A stretch of DNA of 64,000 nt from Mayamaea pseudoterrestris (lineage: Eukaryota > Bacillariophyta > Bacillariophyceae > Sellaphorales > Sellaphoraceae). Shown one piece after another: positions 40,362-50,263 of the stretch (position 1 is the first letter of the stretch; every line of letters begins with the position of its first letter). The position numbers and the translations under genes are program-made. Location: NCBI GenBank assembly GCA_027923505.1, contig BROI01000001.1, positions 1,792,001-1,856,000 of the forward strand. The letters run 5' to 3'. The notes under the pieces were generated by a model. The model searched no databases. It saw only the letters and a list, made by a program, of their open reading frames with translations, and was not told the origin of the DNA.

Positions 40362-42110
40362 ATGCGACGGACACTTGCGAAATCCATCCTGTGTCTAACT
40401 GTCGTCTGGTCGACTGCCACACAGCACCTTGACTGTGTCGTTGCTTCAAGTACTACTGCACCATCAAGCAATACTGCACCTACTACGTTATCCATCCGTC
40501 AAAGAGTTCATTCACGAGGAGGAGCCTCGACTGCAGCATCTGCAGTCATGGTTTCGCCATCACCGGCTACTGCATCATCATCACTATCAGTATTCACACG
40601 CGCCCGCCAGACAATCTTTCCCATTTACGGCCACGAAATACGCAAGTTTTTTCTCCTTGGATCCATCAAGTTTTTCATCATTTTGGCCCTCACGTTGACG
40701 CGCGACACCAAGGACACGTTGGTGGTGACGCAGTGCGGCGCCGAAGCCATTGCCTTTTTGAAAATTTATGGGGTGCTTCCGGCGGCGACGCTCTTCATTG
40801 CGTTCTACAGTAAACTGTCGGATCGGTTAGACAAGACGACGTTGTTTTATGTCACATGCGTTCCATTCTTTTGCTTCTTTCAAGCGTTTGACTGGTTTCT
40901 ATATCCGAATGCTCATAAAGTGCAGCCGTCGCTAGAGACGGTGCAAGCGTGGTTTGGATTGACAGCAGCAACCACTGGCGGCACGGCCGTCTTGTGCAAG
41001 ATCATTGCCAATTGGACGTCGGCCGTCTTTTACATATTGTCGGAAATATACTCGAGCGTTTCGGTGGGACTACTGTTTTGGCAGTACGCCAACGATGTGG
41101 TTCCCATGCAGCAGGCCAAGCGCTTCTATCCACTGTTTGCGCAAATGAGTGGACTGGCGCCCGTCCTGGCGGGCCAGTACGTTGTCAAGTATGCCAGTCG
41201 GGCCGAAGATTTTGAAGAGTCGCTGCATCGATTGACGGCGGCGGTGAGTTTCAGTGGTTGCGCCATTTGTGTCTTTTACTACTTGAGTAATGCGTATGTG
41301 GAGCGAATGAAGATTGTGGAAGGTGCAGCGGCAAGTGGAGGAAAGGCGTCTATAACCACAAAGGAAGCGGACGCATCGCTGCAGCAGCAAACCAAAAAGA
41401 AGAAGAAGAAACCGAAAATGTCCATGGCCGAGTCGGCCAAATTCTTGGCGCAGAGTCAATATCTCCGGCTCATTGCCACCCTGGTACTGGGATATGGTTT
41501 GAGCATTAACTTTACGGAAATCATGTGGAAGTCATTGGTCAAGAAGCAATATCCAAATCCACTCGACTACCAGCGCTTCATGGGCAACTTTAGTTCCGCC
41601 GTTGGCTTGAGCACTTGCATTGTCATTTTCTTTGGCGTGCACGTGATTCGAATACTGGGATGGCGCATCGGAGCCATTGCCACACCTGCCATTATGGCGC
41701 TACTGGCGGCGCCATTCTTTGGTTGCATTCTACTTGGTTTGGACAGTCCGACGCGACTATCTGTCGCCGTCTTGTTTGGAACGATACAGAGTCTGCTGAG
41801 TAAAACGTTCAAGTACGCACTCTTTGATCCGACGACGCAAATGGCGTACATTCCATTGGACGACGAATCCAAAGTCAAGGGCAAGGCTGCCATTGACGTT
41901 TTGGGATCGCGCATTGGCAAGAGCGGGGGGTCGCTCATTCAGCAAGGCTTGGTGGTATTCTTTGGCAACATTATATCGGCGGCGCCCGTCGTTGGCGTCA
42001 TTTTCTACACGGTCCTACTGACATGGATTGGTGCAGCGAATCGATTGAGCGGCTTGTTTCATGCGCAAACCGAAATGGACAAGGCGGCGCGCATGGAAAA
42101 GGAAAAGTGA
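40362..42110 (+). CDS. NTT: Plastid-type ATP/ADP translocase (NTT)
   Basis: A member of the Tlc/NTT nucleotide transporter family. In plants and diatoms these exchange ATP for ADP, or carry nucleotides in, across plastid envelopes. The product is 582 residues. A secretory-type N-terminus (MRRTLAKSILCLTVVWSTAT) and a Ser/Thr-rich spacer (to about 80) precede the transporter, as expected for a complex plastid. The NTT core has KFFIILALTLTRDTKDTLVV, about eleven or twelve membrane helices, a Lys-rich cytosolic loop (QQQTKKKKKKPKMSMAESAK), YLRLIATLVLGYGLSINFTE, and LFDPTTQMAYIPLDDESKVK with GKAAIDVLGSRIGKSGGS. Length is normal. A second copy without visible differences is at 60307. Confidence 0.95.
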   Translation: MRRTLAKSILCLTVVWSTATQHLDCVVASSTTAPSSNTAPTTLSIRQRVHSRGGASTAASAVMVSPSPATASSSLSVFTRARQTIFPIYGHEIRKFFLLGSIKFFIILALTLTRDTKDTLVVTQCGAEAIAFLKIYGVLPAATLFIAFYSKLSDRLDKTTLFYVTCVPFFCFFQAFDWFLYPNAHKVQPSLETVQAWFGLTAATTGGTAVLCKIIANWTSAVFYILSEIYSSVSVGLLFWQYANDVVPMQQAKRFYPLFAQMSGLAPVLAGQYVVKYASRAEDFEESLHRLTAAVSFSGCAICVFYYLSNAYVERMKIVEGAAASGGKASITTKEADASLQQQTKKKKKKPKMSMAESAKFLAQSQYLRLIATLVLGYGLSINFTEIMWKSLVKKQYPNPLDYQRFMGNFSSAVGLSTCIVIFFGVHVIRILGWRIGAIATPAIMALLAAPFFGCILLGLDSPTRLSVAVLFGTIQSLLSKTFKYALFDPTTQMAYIPLDDESKVKGKAAIDVLGSRIGKSGGSLIQQGLVVFFGNIISAAPVVGVIFYTVLLTWIGAANRLSGLFHAQTEMDKAARMEKEK

Positions 42111-42290
42111 CTCATTGGGCGTGTATTGTAAAAAAGCTAACGATAACGCGAGACGCTAGAATGTATGTAAAAAGGGTGGTGCACAGGTGCTGCACTTTGC
42201 TGAACTGAATGTTAGATACTTTGTTAAACCAAAAATAGGTACTTTGTTAAACAAAAAAAATCATGATTATTGTTCAAAAAGACTATGCAT

Positions 42291-43599
42291 TTACTCCTTT
42301 GGTGGTTCCATGTAAAAGTACTTTTTGGCTTCTTCGTCGTTGCGCAACTCGGCAATCCGCTTCATGTCATCCTCCGAGATTTCGAACTCGTACGCTGCTA
42401 AATTCTCTCGCATATGCTTTGGATTGCCCGTGCCAGGAATGACTGCCGCTCCTTTCTGGATGGCCCATCGAAGCATGATCTGCGCCACAGTCTTGTTGTA
42501 GCTTTCACTCAGTTCCGACAAGACCACTGTCGACTCGGCCTTGGACTTTTGCAAAAAGCCACCAAGACTCGCGTACGCGGTGACGGCAATGTTTTGCTCC
42601 TGGCAGTACTCAAACGTTTCCACCTGATAGTCTGGCGCCCACGGATTATACGTGATTTGGTTGACTGCAATTGGTGACGGCAATTTCATTTCCTGCAGCT
42701 CCTGCAAGTGGTGTTTGCCAAAGTTGGAAACGCCAATGTTTCTCAACAAGCCTTGCTGTCGCAATTCGTCAAGTGCCCGCCACGTTTCCTCCCGACATTG
42801 TTTGTTGCTTAGCTTCTTTTCGGAACATTCGCTGCTCTTGATGGATGGCATGAGCATGCCAGCTGGTGCATGCATTAGCAACAAGTCAATATAGTCCACT
42901 CCAAGTTCCTTTAAAAAGGTTGGAACAAGCTGCTTGGTAGTTTCGTAGCCGAACATGCGCGGCCAATGCTTGGATGTCACAAAGATTTCCTCCCGAGCAA
43001 TGCCGCGCTCCTGAGCCTCCTGAATGCCATGACCAACCGCTTTATGGTTCAGATAGATATGGGCCGTGTCAATCAAGCGACCGCCGAGCATCAAATACCA
43101 GAGCGTGGTACGCTTGACAAGTTCATCGTCGTAGGCTAATATGCGGGGGTTGAAACAAGGAAAGAAGGAGGCTTGAGGTGAGTGTTTTCTGTTTCCATTG
43201 ACTTCCAAACGAATTTAACCAGAAGATCATAAAAGCGCCGCTTCATCTCTCTCTCTCTCTCTCACTCTCTCGTTTAAACATACCAGTCGGTCGACAGCAC
43301 ATTCCTAGTCCATTCATTGGCATGCGCTGTCCAAAGGGCAAGTCTAAAAACATTTCGTGCTCGGGCCGCTCATGCGGCATGAGTTTCTCGGGCACTGGCT
43401 CAACTCCACTCATTCGTCCATGCCCAATGATTGTAGCTGGAAGCTTGAAGCTCAGGAGAGGAAAGATTGTAGCAAAAAAGATGCCTTCAGCTGGTCCTTG
43501 CTTTGACTGAATCAACCATCCGATAGTTATTGCGAGGAAAATGACCGCAACCGAAACGAGACCACCCAGGATTCTTATGATTCTGCCGAAAATAGTCAT
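42291..43599 (-). CDS. Membrane-anchored aldo/keto reductase, two exons
   Basis: An NADPH-dependent carbonyl reductase of the AKR superfamily. Exon 1 is 43599-43284 and exon 2 is 43135-42291; the 148-nt intron 43136-43283 (GTATGT donor, ATTAG acceptor) contains a CT microsatellite, and the product is 386 residues. The N-terminus is one membrane helix (GLVSVAVIFLAITIGWLIQ), so the enzyme is probably anchored. The AKR barrel follows with MPMNGLGMCCRPT, the catalytic tetrad in LIDTAHIYLN (Asp, Tyr), VTSKHW (Lys) and LLLMHAP (His), NIGVSNFGKHHLQEL, and the cofactor end AVIPGTGNPKHMRENL. The substrate is not predictable. Duplicated at 62236. Confidence 0.9.
43246..43271 (+). repeat. CT microsatellite in AKR intron
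   Basis: A (TC)n run with one interruption (CAC), inside the AKR intron. It has the same length at 63191-63216 in copy 2, which is notable because such runs change length quickly. Confidence 0.85.
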
Positions 43600-43756
43600 G
43601 CTAATGGGCTACTGACTGTATTAATAGCCAAGTGAGCAAGAAGTGAGTGCAAGTAGACAGTCGTTGCTGTTTTGTTGCACTTGTGTGATGGATTGTCGAA
43701 GGCAATGGAGATTGTTCCTGGAAGGAGATCCGAATGGAACGATTGAATCTACGTCG

Positions 43757-43764
43757 TACCGGTA
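43757..43764. promoter_or_regulatory. TACCGGTA palindrome upstream of AKR (site 1)
   Basis: A perfect palindrome 158 bp upstream of the AKR start and downstream of the thiolase 3' end. It is followed 27 bp later by another copy; both are repeated at 63702 and 63729. Confidence 0.45.
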
Positions 43765-43783
43765 CATGAAATCGTCCTTATCG

Positions 43784-43791
43784 TACCGGTA
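43784..43791. promoter_or_regulatory. TACCGGTA palindrome upstream of AKR (site 2)
   Basis: The second of a closely spaced pair, 27 bp from the first start to start. It shares the context CGTACCGGTAC with its partner, which favours a paired binding site. Confidence 0.45.
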
Positions 43792-43896
43792 CTTCTAGTA
43801 CGTCGTAGATAGAATGGAGACACTAGTAGCTAAAAAATCGGCACATTCCACTCTTTCCTGATGCATCCAATACTAAGATTCGAAGGTATAAATGCT

Positions 43897-45126
43897 TTAC
43901 AATCGACTACGAGTAGTAGGTTCCACTTCAATTAACGCCGCGGCTCCCATGCCAGTCCCAATGCACATGCTCACAACACCATATCTAGCGTTTCGTCGAT
44001 GCATCTCGGGAAGCAGCGTGGCAATCATGCGCGCCCCCGTCGCTCCCAGTGGGTGGCCAAGCGCAATGGCGCCGCCGTTGGGATTCACTTTAAGCGCATC
44101 GAGCCCAAGTTCGTCAATGCACCACGTTGCTTGACTGGCAAACGCTTCGTTGATTTCAAATACATCAATCTCCGACATTTTCACGTTTACTTGCCGCAAT
44201 AATTTTGGAATCGCCACGGCTGGTCCTATACCCATGATACCAGGAGGAACGCTGGCAGTGACGTAGCCTCTCCAGACTCCTTGAACCTCCAAGTTTAGTT
44301 GGCGCGCCTTGCGTCGCGTCATCAATAAGACTGCGGCGGCCCCATCCGTTGTTTGCGAAGAGTTACCCGCCGTAGTACTTCCCGTAGGAAGAAATGCAGG
44401 CTTCAGTTTCGACAAAGACGCCAGAGACGATGAAGCTCGAATGCCATCATCTTTAGAGACTGTTCCGACACTGACAATCTCCGCGTCAAACTTGCCGCTC
44501 GCTTGCGCTCTGGCAGCCTTTTGATGAGACGCGGCGGCAAATTCATCCAGTACATGACGCTCCAGCCCATACTTGCGTGCCACGTTTTCACTCGTCAATC
44601 CCATTGGTAGTAGACAGTCCATGGCATGCTGACTCTGAGCATTATCATTTGGACATGTTGCTTCCAAGTCGATGACATTCTTTGGAAACGTCATTTTGTT
44701 CATGGGAGTCAAACTCATGGACTCGACGCCAGCGCCAATGCCAATTTGAATTTCGCCAGCGCGAATGGCATTGGCCACGTGCGCGACGGCTTGGAGTCCA
44801 CTGGCGCACTGGCGATTGACGGTTTGGAACGAACATGAATCCACGCTTTGGTGGAGCGCCGCGAGTTGCGCCATGCGCAGAGCGCTAAACGCCGCTGGAG
44901 GAAGCAAGACGTTGCCGACGCAAACGTCTTCGACTATGACTTTTTGAGAGTTGTCGTTATTGTCGTTGCTATTGCATTTTTGGATCACTCCCCGGAGGAC
45001 CGTCGCCAGCAAGGTGGCTGGAGGAACTTGGGCGAGTCCTCCCTTAAGTGATCGCGTCAATGGCGTTCGAACCGCCGCCACAATGACAATGTCGTCATCA
45101 CTGCTAGGTTGATGAGGAGGCATCAT
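43897..45126 (-). CDS. 3-ketoacyl-CoA thiolase, peroxisomal type with SRL end
   Basis: The thiolase that cleaves 3-ketoacyl-CoA in fatty-acid beta-oxidation. The product is 409 residues from ATG 45126. The nucleophile Cys is in [19 protein letters not shown], which matches the peroxisomal ACAA1/PED1 group. [14 protein letters not shown], the His-bearing [11 protein letters not shown], the loop [16 protein letters not shown], and the second catalytic Cys in [16 protein letters not shown] are all present. The chain ends in SRL, a type 1 peroxisomal signal. In animals and plants this thiolase normally uses an N-terminal PTS2, and none is apparent here. Its 5' flank carries the LTR element insertion, about 177 bp upstream of the start. 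A partial second copy is at the window end. Confidence 0.92.
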   Translation of the reverse strand: MMPPHQPSSDDDIVIVAAVRTPLTRSLKGGLAQVPPATLLATVLRGVIQKCNSNDNNDNSQKVIVEDVCVGNVLLPPAAFSALRMAQLAALHQSVDSCSFQTVNRQCASGLQAVAHVANAIRAGEIQIGIGAGVESMSLTPMNKMTFPKNVIDLEATCPNDNAQSQHAMDCLLPMGLTSENVARKYGLERHVLDEFAAASHQKAARAQASGKFDAEIVSVGTVSKDDGIRASSSLASLSKLKPAFLPTGSTTAGNSSQTTDGAAAVLLMTRRKARQLNLEVQGVWRGYVTASVPPGIMGIGPAVAIPKLLRQVNVKMSEIDVFEINEAFASQATWCIDELGLDALKVNPNGGAIALGHPLGATGARMIATLLPEMHRRNARYGVVSMCIGTGMGAAALIEVEPTTRSRL

Positions 45127-45302
45127 TATAGTATGTTGGGAAACAATTGAATATGTTGAGGAGGTAGAAGGGTAGTAGATATTGTGGTCTTGGACACACT
45201 TTTGGGATCAGGGAACGAACGAATGATGCAGATCGCGTGGCGCGGCAACCGCGACGACACGCGTGAGACCCGGTACTCACTTATCACCAGTGCGACTAAT
45301 AA

Positions 45303-45307
45303 GGTTG
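45303..45307 (+). repeat. Target-site duplication, left (GGTTG)
   Basis: Five bases next to the left LTR that match 50219-50223 next to the right LTR, as expected for integrase-mediated insertion. Confidence 0.9.
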
Positions 45308-45514
45308 TGATACGTCGGGTGGTTAAAATGAAATTATGAGCTCTTTTATCCATCGACAACTATACTAATAAACGTGAGCTACAGCTCCAAATGTTTAGTC
45401 GTGGGCGTTGGCCCGTGGCAACGCCAATTTAGATAGCTATTGGGCGAATAGCTAAATCTGAAGTTGAGAAGCCCGCCCGTTCCAACGCTATGTCGCAACG
45501 GTACGGATCTTTCA
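45308..45514 (-). repeat. LTR, left (3' LTR of the element)
   Basis: 207 bp that begin TGATACGTCGG and end GGATCTTTCA on the plus strand. Nearly identical to 50012-50218. Confidence 0.95.
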
Positions 45515-48500
45515 CTCTCCCCCACCAGAGGAAGCGCTTCTTAGTGTAGCTGAAGTTGCTTACTATTATTGACAGCCCTCCTTGTTATTGCAAGGAGCGC
45601 TCTATTTAGGAAGCATCCTGGGGAAGTCATAAACCCTTGGGTGATTCTACGATCGATACGGTTTCAACCGTTTGATGTTGATTCTGTCCGTCACCCATGG
45701 CGTGAGGCGGACTGTAACTGTTCCATTAACATGGACTGCTGTTATTGTATAAGGGCCGATCCATCGCTCTTGTAGCTTGTCAGGATTGGCAACTTTAACG
45801 AGCACTCGCTCGTTCACTTTGTAGTCGTAATTGAGGCGCCGTTGATTGGCTCGCAACAAGGTGTCATTGATGATCGCTTCTCTATTCTTAGTGAGCGCCA
45901 TTATATCCGCTATCAACGGTATATCCAAGAACATGTCTCTTTGAAAGACTAATGCGCCTGGACTCAGGTTGCTTAGTGAGCGATGAGCTGCTGCTCTTGT
46001 AGCATGCATTGCTGTTGCTAGCGCCGACTCAATAACATGAGTTGCTTCGACTTGTGGTTGTTGAGGTGGTTGAGGATTCCATTGGTTTAATGTTGTTCTT
46101 AACACGTTAGCAACGGTCAGATGCATCCTTTCACAAATAGCATTTGCTGTTGGATTCTTTATGGAGGTTGGTCGAGGAACGATTCCATTCCTGAGCAACA
46201 AGGCACGAAACTCGCCTTTGAACTCCTGTCCTCTGTCATGAATGACTCTCACTGGCTTGGGATACCTTGCTAGCCAGGTGTTTTCGAATAGCTGCGCGAT
46301 TCGTTGTGTCGTTTTGGTGTCGTAGTAAACAAGCTCGACGAGATTGGTTACTGTATCAATCATTGTTAATGCTTGGAAGACGTACTCGACGTTATCCTTC
46401 TTGAAGGACCACGGTCCTATTAAATCAACTTGTATTTCATACCAAGGAGCCTCTCTGAGGTCCCGGATTGGGAGTTGTCCATATTGATGGCCGCCACCAG
46501 CTTTGTATCTTTGGCAAGCGTCACATTTGCCGACAATAGCTGCTATTGCCGTCCGGATCCCCGGGTGGAAGAAGTGCTGGTTAATTGTTGCTTCAAGCTT
46601 TGTAATCCCTGCGTGGGATAGCGTCAAGTGATACCATTTAACAAGCCGTTCAAGCATGCTGGTAGGAATACAAATACGCCACGCGTGTGGATTCCCTTGG
46701 GCTCTTGTTCCTCCCCAACCAAGGGAGACGAGCGAGGTGTTGGCGTTCTCGACAGCGCATCGGCAAGTCGATTGTGTTCTCCCTTCTTGTAGAAGAATTG
46801 GGGACCATATTCTTCTAGATATAGCCTCCAGCGCAAGACTCTTTGCGTTTGGTAAGTGGTTAACTCATACGTGAGGTTGCGGTGATCGGTGTGAATCCGT
46901 ATCTCGGCACCCGAACATCAACACGCGTCTTCAATGTCTCTACGATGCTGAGTAGTTCCTTTTCAATGGTGGTGTAGTTCCTTTGCGCCGCTGTCAGCTT
47001 GCGGGAATAGTAGGCGACTGGCACGCCATTCTGTAGTATTACTGCTCCTAGTTGATAGTCAGATGCGTCTGCTTCAATGTCAAAGGGCAAGTTGTGGTCT
47101 GGATAGTGGAGCAACGCGTCGGTTGCAACCATTGCTTTCATTTGCTCGAATGCTGTTTGATGCTCTGGTAGCCATTTGAATTTCTCGTACCTGTTATGAC
47201 GTTAAAGGGCCAGTATATCAGTACCCCATGTTTCTGTAGTATGTAACTAATCCAATGAAGGATCGCCTGTCTTGGGTTGGCGGCCCCATATCGAGGATTG
47301 CCTGTACCTTCTTTCGCCATGGCTTTAAACCCGTCGGTGTAAGCCAATAGCCAAGCCAGTCTGTTTCTTTGACTGCCCACTCACACTTTAGTGGGTTAAT
47401 GGTGAAGCCGGCGTCTTCCAGCCTCTTTAAGACGCGCTCGAGTAGCGTTAAGTGCTCGTTCAGTTCGCACTGAAGCAACCGACATCTCCGAGTTACTTTT
47501 TCAATGTCTTCTATACCTTTCAAGACTTTTTCCATTATCTCCTGAGCAACATCAGGCGACTGGTTGACGCCCATTGGCATCCTGATGTATTTGTAGAGGC
47601 CAAAGCGGCGTCGTTGTGCAGAGTGCCGCTTATATCGTCCATTCAACGTGTAATATTGCATGCTTATATCAAGTTTCGTAAAGAACTCGTATCCTTTGCG
47701 CCTTGCAAGGATCTCTTGTATCTTTGGCAGACGTAGAGGGCGCTTGAAAACTTTATTGAGCGCGCGCAAAATCGTATAAACGAACCGGATTATCCTTCTT
47801 GGGGATGATGAACGTGGGCGCTGCCCATTCGCTTCTCCCTGTTGGCTCCAGGACTCCTATGCTTACGAGTCTATCAAGTTCATTCTTGAACGTTTGTTCG
47901 TGGACCCTTGGAACGGGGTAGTGCCTCTTGTGGACTGGCTTCGCGTCCTTTTTGATTTCGATGTGGATTTTCTCGCCTTTGTAATGGCCGAGCTTGCCGC
48001 TGAATAGCTTTTTAACCGTAGTAGAAGCTCTTTCAAGTCCTCTTGTTTATCTTTATCAAGATGAGTAGCTTTTTGACAACATCGTTGATGTCCACTTTAT
48101 CGTACTTGGCGGCTTGGATTTCAGTCACGATGTGACCATCGTCGGACGTCGGATCATAAACGGACGTTAAGTAGCAGTTAATCAACGCCTCTTTCAATTC
48201 TTTTGGTCGTCGACCATTCAATTGTGTCATGTTAATGAAGGGGACTGCGTCGCCATCCCATATGATCTCATTGCGCTTAAAGTCAAGCGTCATGCCTAGT
48301 TGCTGCATCAGTTTGCGGCCAATGATCATGTCATATCGTATGTCTTGCGTGTATACGTGAGCCTCAATCTTGTCGACTCGTTTTGATTGCGAAAAGTCGG
48401 GTAACGTTGAATCCATAAGGTCAATCTTTTGAGCGCTTTCCATCTTTCCCATTAAGGTATGTGATATCATTCGCGCTGTAGTTTTCCTTTGGATCGTTGG

Positions 48501-50011
48501 ATTCAATACTCGTTGGCTGATCCAGGAGCTTGTTGAGCCCGTGTCGAGGAGCGCTGTCAATGCCTTCTTCATTGGCGTTCCGTTCATCTTGCCTACTAAT
48601 AGTAACACTATGGGCACATGGTCATCAACCCTTTCATTATCAATGTTATCTATCTGATTTACTTGAGCGTTTTCAACTGCTAAAGACTCGGCGGGTCTTT
48701 CTCATTCTTCTTTCTTTTCATCCTCCATTTCGTCATCGTTAATATCGAGCGACTCGAGTTCTTCTTCAAGATCTTCGATCCCAATGTCTTCCATATGGTG
48801 TGGCTCTTCGTCCGCTTCCATTGGTTCATCTCCATCCTCCTCTTCGGAAGGCATCTCTTCATCCTTTGTCTCTTGTTTGGATTCTTCAATGACGTGTTGA
48901 TCTTCATCGTCGTTGGATTCGCTGTCGTATGCGACATCGTCGATAGCGTGGCGATCGTTGTTATTGTTGTTGCTCCTTGAAGAATTCTTCTTCGAGCTAA
49001 CCTTTGTCCATCTTACCTTCTTCTTTGCAGGATCCTTGTCTTCTTCTTCTTCCTCGTCTTCAACGCGGTAAGGGTTCTCAGGGCAATGGATCCACAGATG
49101 GTTATGTCCTGGTTTGTAACAACGAACGTTGCTGCGGCGTGAGTTGAAGCCTCGGCCTCCGTTGCCTCTGCCTCCATTGCCTCGACGGCCTCTTCCTTGT
49201 GCTGCGCGAGCACGGTAGTTGTCTTCGGCGTCCGTCTTGTTGCGGCGCTTGCGCTGAGTCTCTTCTTGAGCGCAGCGGCGAGCTGTCTCTCGGATCTCGT
49301 CACGTTGAAGCTTGTCGAAATACTTGCATAGCTCTGCTACCTCCATATCTTGGTAACTGACGTGTGGCATCGCGTTCAGCGTCTGCTGGTGCTTGGCAGG
49401 TTGCTTGGTAAACATCCAATTGCGAATCTGCACTTGGGTGAAGATGTCATCGTTCACATCGGGGTTGCCTGTACGAGGAAACCACTTGGTAAGCTTGTGG
49501 ATCATGTCAAAGCGTTGCTTAAACTCGCTTGTCGACTTGGAGAAGGGCTTCGGGGCAGTCTCCAAGTAAGTCTTTTGCTCAACGAAATCTTCGTCGGTGG
49601 TCATGTAAAGCAGGAGCCATTCTCGTTGGCATCTGCCGACGGCGGTGACACGCGCCTGGACGTTGCCTTGAGCCAAAGGATTGATCGTGGCGACGATTCC
49701 ATCAAAGGCGTCCTTAAAGACCTCTCCGAGCATCTGTCGAAAGGTGTTAATGAGCTCAACTGGGTTGTTCACAATGTTGAGTACCTTGGCGGCCTCGCCA
49801 TGGTTGACAATCGTGCGGATGAGAACCTCCGGGTCTTGTACATCGCAACGATGAGCCTTGTACTTGCGGCCGTTTCCGTAGATGGTGACACTTGGCAAGT
49901 CTTCGTACACATGCCATGGTTTGAAGGGTATCGGGACGTCGTCGTCGTCCTTCATGGTGATGGGATGCTTGCTTTTCTTAACTTGATTTCCAACTGGTTC
50001 TGAATTCAGAG

Positions 50012-50218
50012 TGATACGTCGGGTGGTTAAAATGAAATTATGAGCTCTTTTATCCATCGACAACTATACTAATAAACGTGAGCTACAGCTCCAAATGTTT
50101 AGTCGTGGGCGTTGGCCCGTGGCAACGCCAATTTAGATAGCTATTGGGCGAGTAGCTAAATCTGAAGTTGAGAAGCCCGCCCGTTCCAACGCTATGTCGC
50201 AACGGTACGGATCTTTCA
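50012..50218 (-). repeat. LTR, right (5' LTR of the element)
   Basis: 207 bp, the partner of 45308-45514, ending only 45 bp upstream of the start codon of the phosphagen-kinase gene. Confidence 0.95.
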
Positions 50219-50223
50219 GGTTG
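50219..50223 (+). repeat. Target-site duplication, right (GGTTG)
   Basis: Matches 45303-45307 exactly. Confidence 0.9.
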
Positions 50224-50263
50224 AATCGATCCTTTCAAAGATGTCATAACTGATTCGTCGACC

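Larger units (their letters stand above)
39224..44055. repeat. Copy 1 of the long duplicated segment (part visible twice)
   Basis: These 4832 bp recur at 59169-64000 at a constant offset of 19,945 bp, with no mismatch found wherever I compared them, including introns, promoters and a CT run. The left edge lies inside the fumarase intron. The right edge is set only by the window end. The full unit, if tandem, is 39224-59168. Confidence 0.92.
45308..50218 (-). mobile_element. Ty3/gypsy LTR retrotransposon, young, coding part broken
   Basis: A 4911-bp element lying in minus orientation between two 207-bp LTRs (TG...CA ends) and flanked by the 5-bp duplication GGTTG. Parts in element order: a gag-like region (roughly 50.0-48.7 kb, with a basic RNA-binding stretch, a zinc-knuckle-like motif and an acidic tail), aspartic protease (about 48.6-48.0 kb, LLDTGST), reverse transcriptase (about 47.8-47.2 kb), RNase H (about 47.1-46.9 kb) and integrase with a His/Cys zinc domain and a GPY/F-type end (about 46.7-45.6 kb). 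The order RT, RNase H, integrase and the GPY/F end place it in Ty3/gypsy. The gag frame seems to open inside the upstream LTR. The polyprotein region is interrupted several times, so this copy looks inactive. The LTRs show about one difference, so insertion was recent. Confidence 0.93.

Noticed and set aside
43246-43271. CT run as a possible CRISPR-like or regulatory repeat
   Set aside because: It is a plain microsatellite inside an intron; no spacer-repeat structure occurs anywhere in the window.
45126-45359. 77-codon minus-strand frame reaching from the left LTR to the thiolase start
   Set aside because: Its first residues are LTR sequence shared with the right LTR; the rest is the thiolase 5' flank.
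49350-50003. 217-codon plus-strand frame opposite the gag-like region
   Set aside because: Shadow of the retroelement; no independent domain or promoter.
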